Part shown: positions 16,082 through 25,409 of the stretch, piece after piece | Layout: each line of letters begins with the position of its first letter | How positions within the stretch are numbered: position 1 is the stretch's first letter | Source of the DNA: an uncultured Lachnospiraceae bacterium | GTDB lineage: Bacteria; Bacillota; Clostridia; Lachnospirales; Lachnospiraceae | Assembly: GCA_950097145.1 (NCBI GenBank) | Contig: CATNCF010000020.1 | Coordinates: 1 to 53,856, forward strand | Length of the DNA: 53,856 nucleotides | Reading direction: 5' to 3' | Program-made: the position numbers and the translations under genes | The notes under the pieces: model-generated | What the model saw: only the letters and a program-made list of their open reading frames with translations | Told to the model about the DNA's origin: nothing | The model's database searches: none

Positions 16082-18235
16082 TTATCCTTTTAAAAGCCCC
16101 CGAACCTTCTTTTTCATTCGTCCTTTGGTATTTACTTTATCCATCAGCAGCGCTGCTGTTTCTTCTTCCAGTATGCTGATCTGGTAAGAAATTTCTATTC
16201 GTTCCATTCCCTCAGGTATTTCTTCTATTATAATCTTTGGATCGGAATTGTCAAATAAATAACAGTTTTTTTCCATCTCAAATCCAGTGGTTGTAAATAC
16301 TGCCGGCGTGTGATCCTGCCAAAACAGCCTGACATCTTTCAATATGCAGGCCCTGAGAGCCGGATCAATCCACATGCTTTTCACCTCTTTTGGAACCTCT
16401 ATGCCACAGTGAATCTTCTCCTGATACCCGTGATCTACAAAGTAAGAGTTCTCTTCTGAAAACCCCTGTCCATAATTCAGATATATCTGCATTCTCCTCT
16501 GATCTTTTTCAGCCAATAGTTCTCCTAAGGGAAACGCCCTTTTTCCCATTGTGCGGTAAAGCGTTCCCACAGAAACGCTGTTTCCGCTGATAAATTTCTG
16601 AAAACTATTCTCCATGGTATTATAGATTTTCATTCTATCTGGTGTAATCCCAGCATACTCATAAAAATTTAACTCTTCTTTTAATAATTTTCGTTTCGAC
16701 GCGGCTTCCAGATAATAGCGGAGCGCACGGTAGGCAATAAATTCTACAGGAACCGGGAAAAAGAATGTCCACTCATAATCCAGAACATGATAATTTCCTT
16801 CTTTGTCAACCAATATATTAGAAAAAATCAAATCAATATCCGCAGTCATAACTGCCTGCAGTTTTTCGGGAACAGAAATATCCCCAAACACTTCCTGAAA
16901 CTCCGGCGTTTTAGAAAATTCCATGTTTCCCTGTTCCAAAATCTCATGGATGATCGATTTGATCTTTGAAACCGCAGCCTGAATCTTTCCCTGTTCCAGC
17001 AGACTGTCCAGTTTCTCTTCCAATGTTGTGCCCGTGAGATATTCAAAATAAACTCTGGCCTCTGAAAGCGTGCACTGGTTTGGACAGAACACGCTCTTTT
17101 CTTTCCATTGTTCTTCCAGCATTTTACCTGCCTTGGCAATGCGGCTGATATGTTCCTGTCCCTCCGGATACTCCGCCGTCTTATAGAATAGTCTGCCACA
17201 TTCCCCAGATGATATTCGGGTCTGGATAGAAAATTTCCTTCCCCGGCCGCTGGAATATTTGGCATAGAGAACCTTCTCTTCTGCTGTCTGGCCTGCATCT
17301 GCTAAACAGTCCCCGCCAGTTTCCTTGGTAATTTCCACAAAAAAGGAATTAGAATACAATGGAAACAGTCCGTCCTTTAAAATCTGTCCATAAACCTTCC
17401 CCTCATCCATAAGCACCAGACGATCTCTGTCGAAATTACAGATATTCTGATTCAGTTCCCCCATTCCCGGAAGATATTCATCTGAATAAATGGCTGTCGG
17501 AAATTTATAATCCGGATAGGGATAATAGAACTTATAGGACTTATAACCGCATTCTTCCATAATTCTAATTAACTCCGGCCTGGAAAATGTTCGGACGCCT
17601 TCTGTCCGGGTATAGCCTTCCAGACCTTCAAAGTATGTTCCCACATGATCTTCTCGGCAGCCTGCCCAATACTTCAGGCCAAATTTATTTTCAATGGCAA
17701 GGAGCAGTTTCCCTCCTGGCCGGATATGCTCCATCACAGTTGTTAAAAAGCCATGGTAAGGCTTCTCTCCGCCAATATATCCTTTTCCATATTCAAAAAC
17801 GCCAATCAATGTGGCATAATCAAAATCTTTATCCAGATCTCTTTCCACATCCTGGAAATTTCCCAGGCAAATCTTAATATTGCTGCTGTCCTTATGGCGC
17901 ACAGCATTTACCATACTGCGTTTCTTAGAAAGATCAATACAGGTGACTGTTTCTGCCGAAGCCGCCGCCGCCCCGGTCACTGCGCCGCAGCCAGAACCCA
18001 CTTCCAGCACCTTTGCCCCGGGTGCAAATGGATACCAGCTTAAAATATTTTCACGTTCATGGGCAAGATGATACATCACTGCCCAATCCTGTTCTCTGGC
18101 AATAACCCCTGGATATTCTTCCTGAGAATACGTCTGTACCAGTTCCAGAATATAATCCTCCACCGCCCCGTCACTATAGAGATCCTCTCCTGGGTAATGG
18201 GTATCATCCAAAATAATATTTCCAACCTTTTCCAT
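16082..18235 (-). CDS. Methyltransferase-kinase-like fusion (WbdD-like architecture)
   Basis: A 717-residue two-domain protein. Residues 50-250 are a class I SAM methyltransferase: VLEVGSGCGAVTG (76-88) is the SAM loop and VTCIDLS (97-103) follows. Residues about 325-590 look like a protein-kinase or APH fold: candidate ATP Lys352 in LFYKTAEY, then TADIDLIFSNILVDKEG (465-480), which lines up with the kinase HRDLKPENILLD loop. Asp466/Asp468 and Asn473 fall at catalytic-loop positions, and DYEW (486-489) replaces DFG. The C-terminal 130 residues are unassigned. The order methyltransferase then kinase is that of WbdD, which caps O-antigen chains and sets their length before Wzm/Wzt export. The Wzm/Wzt genes here are two genes upstream in the operon. 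The function is inferred and no closer match is known to me. Confidence 0.68.
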   Translation of the reverse strand: MEKVGNIILDDTHYPGEDLYSDGAVEDYILELVQTYSQEEYPGVIAREQDWAVMYHLAHERENILSWYPFAPGAKVLEVGSGCGAVTGAAAASAETVTCIDLSKKRSMVNAVRHKDSSNIKICLGNFQDVERDLDKDFDYATLIGVFEYGKGYIGGEKPYHGFLTTVMEHIRPGGKLLLAIENKFGLKYWAGCREDHVGTYFEGLEGYTRTEGVRTFSRPELIRIMEECGYKSYKFYYPYPDYKFPTAIYSDEYLPGMGELNQNICNFDRDRLVLMDEGKVYGQILKDGLFPLYSNSFFVEITKETGGDCLADAGQTAEEKVLYAKYSSGRGRKFSIQTRISSGECGRLFYKTAEYPEGQEHISRIAKAGKMLEEQWKEKSVFCPNQCTLSEARVYFEYLTGTTLEEKLDSLLEQGKIQAAVSKIKSIIHEILEQGNMEFSKTPEFQEVFGDISVPEKLQAVMTADIDLIFSNILVDKEGNYHVLDYEWTFFFPVPVEFIAYRALRYYLEAASKRKLLKEELNFYEYAGITPDRMKIYNTMENSFQKFISGNSVSVGTLYRTMGKRAFPLGELLAEKDQRRMQIYLNYGQGFSEENSYFVDHGYQEKIHCGIEVPKEVKSMWIDPALRACILKDVRLFWQDHTPAVFTTTGFEMEKNCYLFDNSDPKIIIEEIPEGMERIEISYQISILEEETAALLMDKVNTKGRMKKKVRGLLKG

Positions 18236-18252
18236 ATATTCAGCCCTTTCCT

Positions 18253-20688
18253 CTATACCTGCTTGAGTGAAAAATCCGCTTTTGACAAGGTAAGATTCGG
18301 ATTATAATAAGGATCTCCCTGATCCATATATTCTTTCCATTTCGTCACAAAATACTTCATTTCTTTATAATACCGTTCCTGCTTTTGGGGTGAATCCTCC
18401 AGTCCCCTGGATTTAGATTCGTAATGGTAGAGCTGAGCGTAAGGATTATAGACTACTCGTTTTCCAAGCTTTTGGACTTTCATACAGTAATCAATATCGT
18501 TAAATGCCACTACAAGCTCCTCTGTTAATCCCCCTGCCTGCTGATACACTGATTTTTTCGTCATCATACATGCCGCCGTTACTGCACTGTAATCCTGGGC
18601 GCAGATAATCCTGGAAAAATAACCGTTGGCTCCCCGATCAAAACCGATAAAGGTATGGCCGGCAATTCCTCCAAAACCGATTACCACTCCGGCGTGCTGG
18701 ATGGTGTCGTCGTCATAGTAGAGCCTTGCCCCCACAGCTCCCACATCGTCCCGCATGCAATAGCCCAATAGCTGCCATAAACAATCTGGATTTATAATCT
18801 CCGTATCATTGTTCAGAAGCAGAAGATATTCGCCCTTGGCATGTTCTGCGCCAAAATTATTTATGGCAGAAAAATTGAAACCACCCTCAAAGTACACAAC
18901 GTGCGCTCTGTCATTTTCCCGTTCCAATTTTTTATAATAATCAAAAGTTTCTGGAAGTTCGCTGTTATTTTCAATAATAATATACTCATAATTTTTATAT
19001 GTGGATTTCTGTTCGATGGACTGGATGCATTTGTCCAAATCCTCTGTATGATCCTTATTGGGAATCATAATGGAAATCAGAGGCTGTTCCTGCCACTGCC
19101 AGATTGTCCGATAAAGCCCTGGATATTCTCCCATTTCTACTTTTGCTGGAAGGTTTCTCCTGGCATAATGAGCTTCAATGGCACGTCTTCCCGCCTCAAA
19201 GGCATACCGCTTGCTCTCAGGATTCTCCGCCGTAGAATTCTCGTGGGCTCTCCAGTGATACAATACCTTTGGAATATGGTAAATATTCTGAGTCTTCTCG
19301 GTACAGCGCAATACAAAATCATAATCCTGTGCCCCGTCAAACTCACCGTTTAGCAATCCGGCTCTCTCAACCAGCGAACGTTCAGCCACCACCAGATGAC
19401 AGAAATAATTCATGCTGCACAAAAGATCCGGATTATAATCCGATTTAAAATGAGGCTCAAAATAACGCTTGCCGTTCATGGAAATCTTATCTTCATCAGA
19501 ATAAATCAATTCTGTCTCAGGATGCTCTTTCAGGGCAAGGGCGCATTCATATAATGCATCTCTTGTCAATAAATCGTCGTGATCTGAAAATACAATATAA
19601 TCTCCAGATGCTTTTTCGATAGCCGCATTAGTATTATCTGAAATCTTCAGAGGCGCAGTATGTCTGATAATCTTCACCCGTCTCTCCCTTTGTTCCAATT
19701 TGCAAAGATAAGGTTCTAAAGGAGAAGGGGCGCCGCTTCCATCTGAAAGGCACAACTCCCAATTATCATAGGTTTGGGACTGAATAGACTCCACAAGCTG
19801 CTCCAAATATTTTTCCGGCGTTTTATACAAAGGCACCACAATCGAAAATAATGGCTTGTTGTCCCAGATCTCTTTGCACTGCCGTTCCAATTCTTCTTCT
19901 GACGGCATGACGGACTGGTGGTATTTTTCATAATCTCCCTGAGACGCAGATTTCTGCATCAGCACCTGCATGGTGCGGGTACAAAACTCCTTCATTCCAT
20001 GGCGCTGAAGAAACCTCATTCCCTTTCCTAGATAACTGCTTCCCATCATATTTTCAAACAGAAACGTTGTCACCACAGGAATTCTGGTCTGGGTTCTGCG
20101 GCTTCCATTGGAAAATTCCAGTTTCACCTGAGACAACCCGTGATGGGGCAGGATAATTTCAAATCCTGCGTCTGGCAGGTTTTCTATTTCCCGGTAGACC
20201 TGGGCCACATCTCTGCGCTCATGCCAGGATATCTCACAGGACAATTCTCTTCCTCCGGGGCCAAACGCTCTCACCTTCACAGGCGGCATGGATGCCGCCC
20301 ATCCCTTAATATAGCATTTCCCTTTTTCCAGAACCGTCTGTTCCACGAACAAATCCAGTTCTTTCTGCTGCCTCAGTAAGGAGGAACTTTTGTTCTGGTA
20401 CACTGGCTGTCCACCCGCCAGAAGAACTAGTTCCTGATAATCCTGCAGATTGTCTGGGAGCGTCACATAGAGAAAATACTCTTCCTCAATGCCCAGGTCA
20501 TAAATCATATAACGCTGGCGCACTTCCATGCCATCATATTTTTTCATGGTCCAGGGAAGTTCTTTTCCGTCCAGCAGCACCGTCAGGCTCTCTTCCTCTG
20601 GCATTTCATATTTCCATCCCTGGAGCACCAATATCTGTTTTTCCTCTATGTGAAATCTGACTTTTACTACATTAAACTTTTTCAGCAT
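18253..20688 (-). CDS. Tandem-GT2 glycosyltransferase, rhamnan-synthase type
   Basis: The 811-residue protein has an N-terminal beta-rich region (1-230, not recognised) and two GT2 domains. The first spans about 280-500 (FSIVVPLYKTPEKYL, FSDHDDLLTRD). The second spans about 535-790 (ISIMIPNKDHTEDL, LLLNNDTEI, FNDIDYCMKV). Tandem GT2 proteins of this class extend rhamnose-rich chains in streptococcal Rgp/Gac and O-antigen systems. With four dTDP-rhamnose genes in the window and Wzm/Wzt beside it, a rhamnosyl polymerase is the likely role. The start is supported by GGAACAGGA upstream. Confidence 0.8.
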   Translation of the reverse strand: MLKKFNVVKVRFHIEEKQILVLQGWKYEMPEEESLTVLLDGKELPWTMKKYDGMEVRQRYMIYDLGIEEEYFLYVTLPDNLQDYQELVLLAGGQPVYQNKSSSLLRQQKELDLFVEQTVLEKGKCYIKGWAASMPPVKVRAFGPGGRELSCEISWHERRDVAQVYREIENLPDAGFEIILPHHGLSQVKLEFSNGSRRTQTRIPVVTTFLFENMMGSSYLGKGMRFLQRHGMKEFCTRTMQVLMQKSASQGDYEKYHQSVMPSEEELERQCKEIWDNKPLFSIVVPLYKTPEKYLEQLVESIQSQTYDNWELCLSDGSGAPSPLEPYLCKLEQRERRVKIIRHTAPLKISDNTNAAIEKASGDYIVFSDHDDLLTRDALYECALALKEHPETELIYSDEDKISMNGKRYFEPHFKSDYNPDLLCSMNYFCHLVVAERSLVERAGLLNGEFDGAQDYDFVLRCTEKTQNIYHIPKVLYHWRAHENSTAENPESKRYAFEAGRRAIEAHYARRNLPAKVEMGEYPGLYRTIWQWQEQPLISIMIPNKDHTEDLDKCIQSIEQKSTYKNYEYIIIENNSELPETFDYYKKLERENDRAHVVYFEGGFNFSAINNFGAEHAKGEYLLLLNNDTEIINPDCLWQLLGYCMRDDVGAVGARLYYDDDTIQHAGVVIGFGGIAGHTFIGFDRGANGYFSRIICAQDYSAVTAACMMTKKSVYQQAGGLTEELVVAFNDIDYCMKVQKLGKRVVYNPYAQLYHYESKSRGLEDSPQKQERYYKEMKYFVTKWKEYMDQGDPYYNPNLTLSKADFSLKQV

Positions 20689-20725
20689 AATTCCTGTTCC
20701 TCTGATTTAATTCCTATTGAATCAT

Positions 20726-21988
20726 TTATTCCAGCACAACAACAGATTCCATATCAAAATAACCTACCGTATTTTTTTCTGAAACCACGCCAAGGCTGCA
20801 CACATCATACAGCCTGTGATGTACTTTGAATTCTTCTTTCTCATACCTGGTACACCCCAAAGAAAGCAGATATTCTCCTCCCTGCAGTACCATTTTCTGG
20901 GTAAAACTGACTATTTGCAGTTCGCCCTTTTTCTTAGGCTCCGGCGTCTGATTTTCCAGCATGGTGTTGGTTCCTGTCAATTCTATGCCCATAAGATTTT
21001 TCAGCGTAAAAGCAAAAATCGGCTCCGCCACGTCCTGATGAAACAAAACCTTCATTTTGACAGTAAACAGTTCTCCTTTTTCAATCACATTGGTAATCTT
21101 CCCTGTCTTGTCCACAATAGCAAAATCTATGATCTCTGCTTTCTTATCTCCATACTCCAATGTTTCAGGATTCACGCTAAGGCCGTTTCTCCATTTATCT
21201 CCTGTTTCTTTGGGGTTCCACAGGGAAGTGTTTTCTCTCCTCTGCTGCTCTTCCTGCTCCACCAGCGCCATCTTAAACTGATCCACTGCTTCCTTGGGCG
21301 TTCCCTCCATCACTTTCACGCCTTTATTTAATAAAATGGCGCGGTCACAGTATTTTGTAATGCTGCTTAAATCATGGCTTACGAACAGTATGGTCTTGCC
21401 AAGCTCTTTAAATTCTTCAAATTTCCGGTAACACTTGGCCTGAAAGAACACATCTCCCACCGACAATGCCTCGTCCACAATCAGTATTTCCGGTTCAATA
21501 TTGATTGCCACTGCAAAGGCAAGCCGCACAAACATACCGCTGGAATACGTCTTTACCGGCTGGTTCACAAACTCTCCAATATCTGCAAATTCCAGGATCG
21601 CATCCATTTTACGGCTGATTTCTTCTCTTGAAAATCCCATCATGGTACCCTGCAGATATACATTTTCAATTCCGGTATACTCCTGGTTGAATCCTGCTCC
21701 CAGCTCCAGCAGCGCTGAAATCCTCCCCTTTACTTCCACCTCTCCGGCAGTCTGCTGGATCACGCCTGTAATAATCTTAAGAAGTGTGGACTTGCCAGAA
21801 CCGTTGGTTCCGATAATTCCCACTGTCTCGCCTTTCTGAATCTCAAGATCTACATTGTTCAGCGCCTCATGCTCCCGGAAATTTTTCTGTCTGGAAAGCC
21901 CCAGAGCATCCTTCAGTCGTGCGGCAGGGGTATCATACAGTTTATAAATTTTACTGACCTTGCTTACCTTGATTGCTGTCTGTTCCAT
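20726..21988 (-). CDS. Wzt-like ABC exporter ATPase with C-terminal carbohydrate-binding domain
   Basis: A 420-residue protein. Its ATPase half has Walker A GIIGTNGSGKST (58-69), YSSGM signature (149-153), Walker B EILIVDEA (167-174) and switch His205. Residues about 283-418 form a beta-rich domain like the C-terminus of Wzt, which in O8/O9a systems binds the finished, capped end of the polysaccharide. I set the start at ATG 21988 (AAAGGGA upstream, matching the family N-terminus); the frame is open to 22078, but that would overlap the permease. It works with the permease encoded 11 bases upstream. Confidence 0.88.
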   Translation of the reverse strand: MEQTAIKVSKVSKIYKLYDTPAARLKDALGLSRQKNFREHEALNNVDLEIQKGETVGIIGTNGSGKSTLLKIITGVIQQTAGEVEVKGRISALLELGAGFNQEYTGIENVYLQGTMMGFSREEISRKMDAILEFADIGEFVNQPVKTYSSGMFVRLAFAVAINIEPEILIVDEALSVGDVFFQAKCYRKFEEFKELGKTILFVSHDLSSITKYCDRAILLNKGVKVMEGTPKEAVDQFKMALVEQEEQQRRENTSLWNPKETGDKWRNGLSVNPETLEYGDKKAEIIDFAIVDKTGKITNVIEKGELFTVKMKVLFHQDVAEPIFAFTLKNLMGIELTGTNTMLENQTPEPKKKGELQIVSFTQKMVLQGGEYLLSLGCTRYEKEEFKVHHRLYDVCSLGVVSEKNTVGYFDMESVVVLE

Positions 21989-21999
21989 CGTTTCCCTTT

Positions 22000-22827
22000 C
22001 TACAACACATCTGCAAAATGCACTTTCAGCCGTTTGAATACGGTGACTCCCAGAATACACACTGCTGCCGTAAAGCACCAGAAATATACGGTCATGCCAG
22101 GATGCTCAAAAAACCATCGTTTATCAATCAATGCTTCCCTGTACCCCTGCACAATATAGTACAGGGGATTCATCTTAAGAATCACCATCACTGCTCCTGG
22201 AATTTTCTGTTTCATGTCATCAATATTCCACATAATGGGCGTCGCCCAAATCCCTACCTGCAGAGCAATATTTACAATCTGGCGCATATCTGGAAAAAAC
22301 ACCGACACCGCGCTGGTCAAGTAACTCATGCCCAGTGCAAGAATCAGAACACCCAGACTGTAATACAATACCTGCAGCACATATAAATCCGGCATATATC
22401 CATAAACACCAAATAATATCAGCATAAAAACTGCAAAAAACACATGTACAAAAATGGAGGAAAATATCTTTACTACAGGCAGAATGTCAATGTTAAATAC
22501 CACCTTTTTCACCAGGTAATTGTATTCCGTCAGTACAGCCGTTCCGGCGCTGATACAGTCGGAAAAGAAGAACCAGGGTACAATTCCCGCCACCAGCCAC
22601 AGTACATAAGGCAGAGGCAGTTCCCCCCGGATGCGGGCTGTAGCTCCTATTGCCTTTTCAAAAACGAACCAGTAAATAAATACCGTAATTACCGGCTGCA
22701 CAAATGCCCAAATAGTACCCAGATAAGAACCTGCAAACTTAACTTTAAAATCGTTTTTTGCCAGGCTTCTAATAAGATTCCGGTTCTCCATCAATTCTAA
22801 AACTATATTTTTGGATTTTGCGTTCAT
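22000..22827 (-). CDS. Wzm-like ABC polysaccharide permease
   Basis: A 275-residue ABC-2 type permease with about six membrane helices and the family segment TIWAFVQPVITVFIYW near the N-terminus. It forms the membrane channel for the Wzt-like ATPase directly downstream and should export an undecaprenyl-linked, rhamnose-type polysaccharide. It is the homologous counterpart of the TagG-like permease at 6532-7314; the two sets are encoded in the same operon but paired with different ATPases. Confidence 0.88.
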   Translation of the reverse strand: MNAKSKNIVLELMENRNLIRSLAKNDFKVKFAGSYLGTIWAFVQPVITVFIYWFVFEKAIGATARIRGELPLPYVLWLVAGIVPWFFFSDCISAGTAVLTEYNYLVKKVVFNIDILPVVKIFSSIFVHVFFAVFMLILFGVYGYMPDLYVLQVLYYSLGVLILALGMSYLTSAVSVFFPDMRQIVNIALQVGIWATPIMWNIDDMKQKIPGAVMVILKMNPLYYIVQGYREALIDKRWFFEHPGMTVYFWCFTAAVCILGVTVFKRLKVHFADVL

Positions 22828-22847
22828 ATCTTATCTGACTTCCTTTA

Positions 22848-24770
22848 TTATTTTCGAATGGAGACTTTCTTCGTTTTGCTCCAGTCCCCATAAACCTTCT
22901 TCCCTGCAGAATCCAACTGATAAGCCCTGGCCTGGACATAATAAACATTGCCTTTTTTCAGTCCGCTCAGTACCTTACTGGCAGATTTCGTTTCTTTCTT
23001 TTTGGAAGACTTCAGATCCTGTCTGGTTGAATACCGAATCTGGTACCCCTTTGCTTTACTGGTCTTCTTGATGGTAACTGACAGTTTTCCGCCAGAAGTA
23101 TTTTTCAATTTGCGGATGGACGTCCCCGCCACTTTCACCTTATTCCACTTTGCATAAATGGTGGTACTTTTTGTTATCTTATTATTAAAATTCCATTTCT
23201 TCTTATATTTGCTGTCCTGATACCAGCCTGCAAACACGTACTTTGCACGCTTTGGATTCGAAGGCTGTTTAACTGTTTCTCCCGGCCACACCTTCCGGGA
23301 AGAAATGCTTTTACCTCCTTTGGTATCAAATTTCACGGAACACATCCTGCCCTTTACTTCCTCCGAGGCAATAGAACTGTCCCACATCCCGTCTGACACC
23401 GCCAATGCCTTCACTGTCACGTTCGAGAATACCAGAAATGTCCCTGTATACCGATAACTTCTTGTAAAGGATGAAGAAGGATTTTTTCCATCCAGGGTAT
23501 AATAAATTTCTGCACCAGGGGCGTTCGAGCTCAAGGTTACAGCTATGCCGTTTGATCTCTTTTTCTGGCTGATCAATGGCGACGGTGCAGCCTGGGAAGG
23601 TACATACACTGTTCCAACCTCTGTTTTGGTAGAACCTAAGTCTTTGGTACATTTGGGAGTGAGCCCTGTATACATGGCTTCTTTTTCATGGGATCTTTGC
23701 TGATCCAGTTCTCCGGTAAGCCTGGATTCACTGATTCCAAAGAAGGTATACTGGGTACTCATATTGTTTCTTCCATCCATATCATCCCAGGTCAAATCCA
23801 CACAATACCAGGAATCATTCAGACAGATTAAATTCCAGGCATGGCTGCTGCTGGTGATGCCCAAAGCATCAATCCCAACGCCATTCATAAGAATTTCATA
23901 TGCTTTCGTATACCCTGCGCACACCGTATAATCATCGCAAAATACACTGTATGCGCTCTGATGGTAGGGGGTATATGGCTGGGAAAACATAGGAATGGAC
24001 TGAAATCCGGGATCATACATAATCTTCTCTACAATCAGGTCATGGGCAATCTTTGCCTTTTCCAACTCACTAGATCCCTTTCGAACCTTCGCCATCATAG
24101 AATCAATTTTTGCTTTAAATTTTGCTGTGGCTGACTTTCTGGCGCTCCCTTTTGCGAACGCTTCATAAATACCCGGGCAAAACACAGTTGTGACTTTCCC
24201 AGACAGATACTTATTTCCATACACATAACTGTTATCTAAAAAGTAATATTGGGGGTTGGAGTAGGAAAAAATAAAAAAAAGGTTCCGGGCCTGATCCACT
24301 GACATACCCATGGTTCCAATCAAAATATCTCCCAGTACATAAGAACTCCCGCTGCTGTATCTCATAAGCACTGCATCCTGTGAAGAATTCAAATATTTTC
24401 TGCACAATGTATCTAAGGCATCCCAAAATTGCCGTTCCTTTTCACTCAACTGATTATACACATAATTCGATGAATAGATATCCCAGGAAGAATGATATTG
24501 CTGAGAACCATAAGATTCTGAATAAGATGACAGCCCATGTTCTTTTTCCTCTGGAAATGCGTCTGCGATTTCCTCAGAAGAAACCTTTGTCCCTTCTGGT
24601 CTGAGACATCCCCCTGAGGGATAAATCATTTCTTCCGTCTGGTCGGTGTTTTCTGTACCTTCCCCCGCTGAAACCACACTCTGTACCGGCGATGCCAGGG
24701 CTGTATCCACTGGAATTCCAGAAAAAAGCACAGCTCCTGCAAGTAAAAATGTTATAATACGCTTTCTCAT
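22848..24770 (-). CDS. Secreted transglutaminase-like protein with InlB-type and Fn3-like repeats
   Basis: The 640-residue protein has a signal peptide (cleavage near residue 26, ALA-SP). A transglutaminase/protease-like domain (about 230-345) carries the triad Cys284 (TVCAGYTKA), His310 (SSSHAWN) and Asp325 (CVDLTWDD). Then come a chitobiase/Fn3-like segment (about 390-465), one Listeria/Bacteroides-type repeat (about 470-545, with FAGWY and IYAKW) and a C-terminal Fn3-like segment. No LPXTG anchor is seen. The triad points to a cysteine peptidase or crosslinking enzyme acting on the wall. It sits within the rhamnan operon, between rfbC and the Wzm gene, with gaps of 14 and 20 bases. Confidence 0.8.
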   Translation of the reverse strand: MRKRIITFLLAGAVLFSGIPVDTALASPVQSVVSAGEGTENTDQTEEMIYPSGGCLRPEGTKVSSEEIADAFPEEKEHGLSSYSESYGSQQYHSSWDIYSSNYVYNQLSEKERQFWDALDTLCRKYLNSSQDAVLMRYSSGSSYVLGDILIGTMGMSVDQARNLFFIFSYSNPQYYFLDNSYVYGNKYLSGKVTTVFCPGIYEAFAKGSARKSATAKFKAKIDSMMAKVRKGSSELEKAKIAHDLIVEKIMYDPGFQSIPMFSQPYTPYHQSAYSVFCDDYTVCAGYTKAYEILMNGVGIDALGITSSSHAWNLICLNDSWYCVDLTWDDMDGRNNMSTQYTFFGISESRLTGELDQQRSHEKEAMYTGLTPKCTKDLGSTKTEVGTVYVPSQAAPSPLISQKKRSNGIAVTLSSNAPGAEIYYTLDGKNPSSSFTRSYRYTGTFLVFSNVTVKALAVSDGMWDSSIASEEVKGRMCSVKFDTKGGKSISSRKVWPGETVKQPSNPKRAKYVFAGWYQDSKYKKKWNFNNKITKSTTIYAKWNKVKVAGTSIRKLKNTSGGKLSVTIKKTSKAKGYQIRYSTRQDLKSSKKKETKSASKVLSGLKKGNVYYVQARAYQLDSAGKKVYGDWSKTKKVSIRK

Positions 24771-24784
24771 AAGGCACCTCTCCT

Positions 24785-25360
24785 TTAATTCCTGCTGTTT
24801 AAATATTCATCAAGTCCACCCCACACTTTATCTTTCTCAGACATAATCAAATCTTCTTCTGCCATTCCTTCCGGCATAGGCCATTCCACACCAATCTTTT
24901 CGTCCTTCCACAATAACCCGCCCTCATCATTAGGATGGTAAAAATCCGTAACCTTATAGCAGAACTCCGCATAATCGGATAATACCACAAATCCATGGGC
25001 AAATCCCTTGGGAATAAAAAACTGCTTTTTATTTTCTGCAGACAATGTAACGCCAAACCATTTTCCAAAGGTTTCTGACCCCTCCCTAAGATCCACGGCA
25101 ACGTCAAAAACCTCTCCATTTACCACCCGCACCAGCTTATCCTGAGGATAATTAATCTGGAAATGCAGCCCCCGCAGCACACCCTTTTTAGAAGCTGACT
25201 GGTTATCCTGCACAAACTGGCAGTCAATGCCCGCTTCTTTGAAATCATTATAATTATAAGTTTCCATAAAATAGCCTCTGGCGTCTCCAAACACTGCCGG
25301 CTCAATTACTTTCAGCCCCAAAATCCCATTACAATTGTCTGTTACTTTAATCTTTCCCAT
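24785..25360 (-). CDS. rfbC: dTDP-4-dehydrorhamnose 3,5-epimerase
   Basis: A 191-residue cupin of the RmlC family: GVLRGLHFQ carries the catalytic His, and FFIPKGFAHGFVVL and CYKVTDFY follow. It epimerises dTDP-4-keto-6-deoxyglucose at C3 and C5, the third step of dTDP-L-rhamnose synthesis. The length is normal. It lies 49 bases after rfbA in the same transcript; steps two and four (rfbB, rfbD) are in the other transcript at 35800-40958. The start has GGAGG upstream. Confidence 0.95.
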   Translation of the reverse strand: MGKIKVTDNCNGILGLKVIEPAVFGDARGYFMETYNYNDFKEAGIDCQFVQDNQSASKKGVLRGLHFQINYPQDKLVRVVNGEVFDVAVDLREGSETFGKWFGVTLSAENKKQFFIPKGFAHGFVVLSDYAEFCYKVTDFYHPNDEGGLLWKDEKIGVEWPMPEGMAEEDLIMSEKDKVWGGLDEYLNSRN

Positions 25361-25409
25361 CTCTGCTTAACCTCCTGCTTTCTATCCCTCTTTTATAAAT
25401 CCTGGCTTG

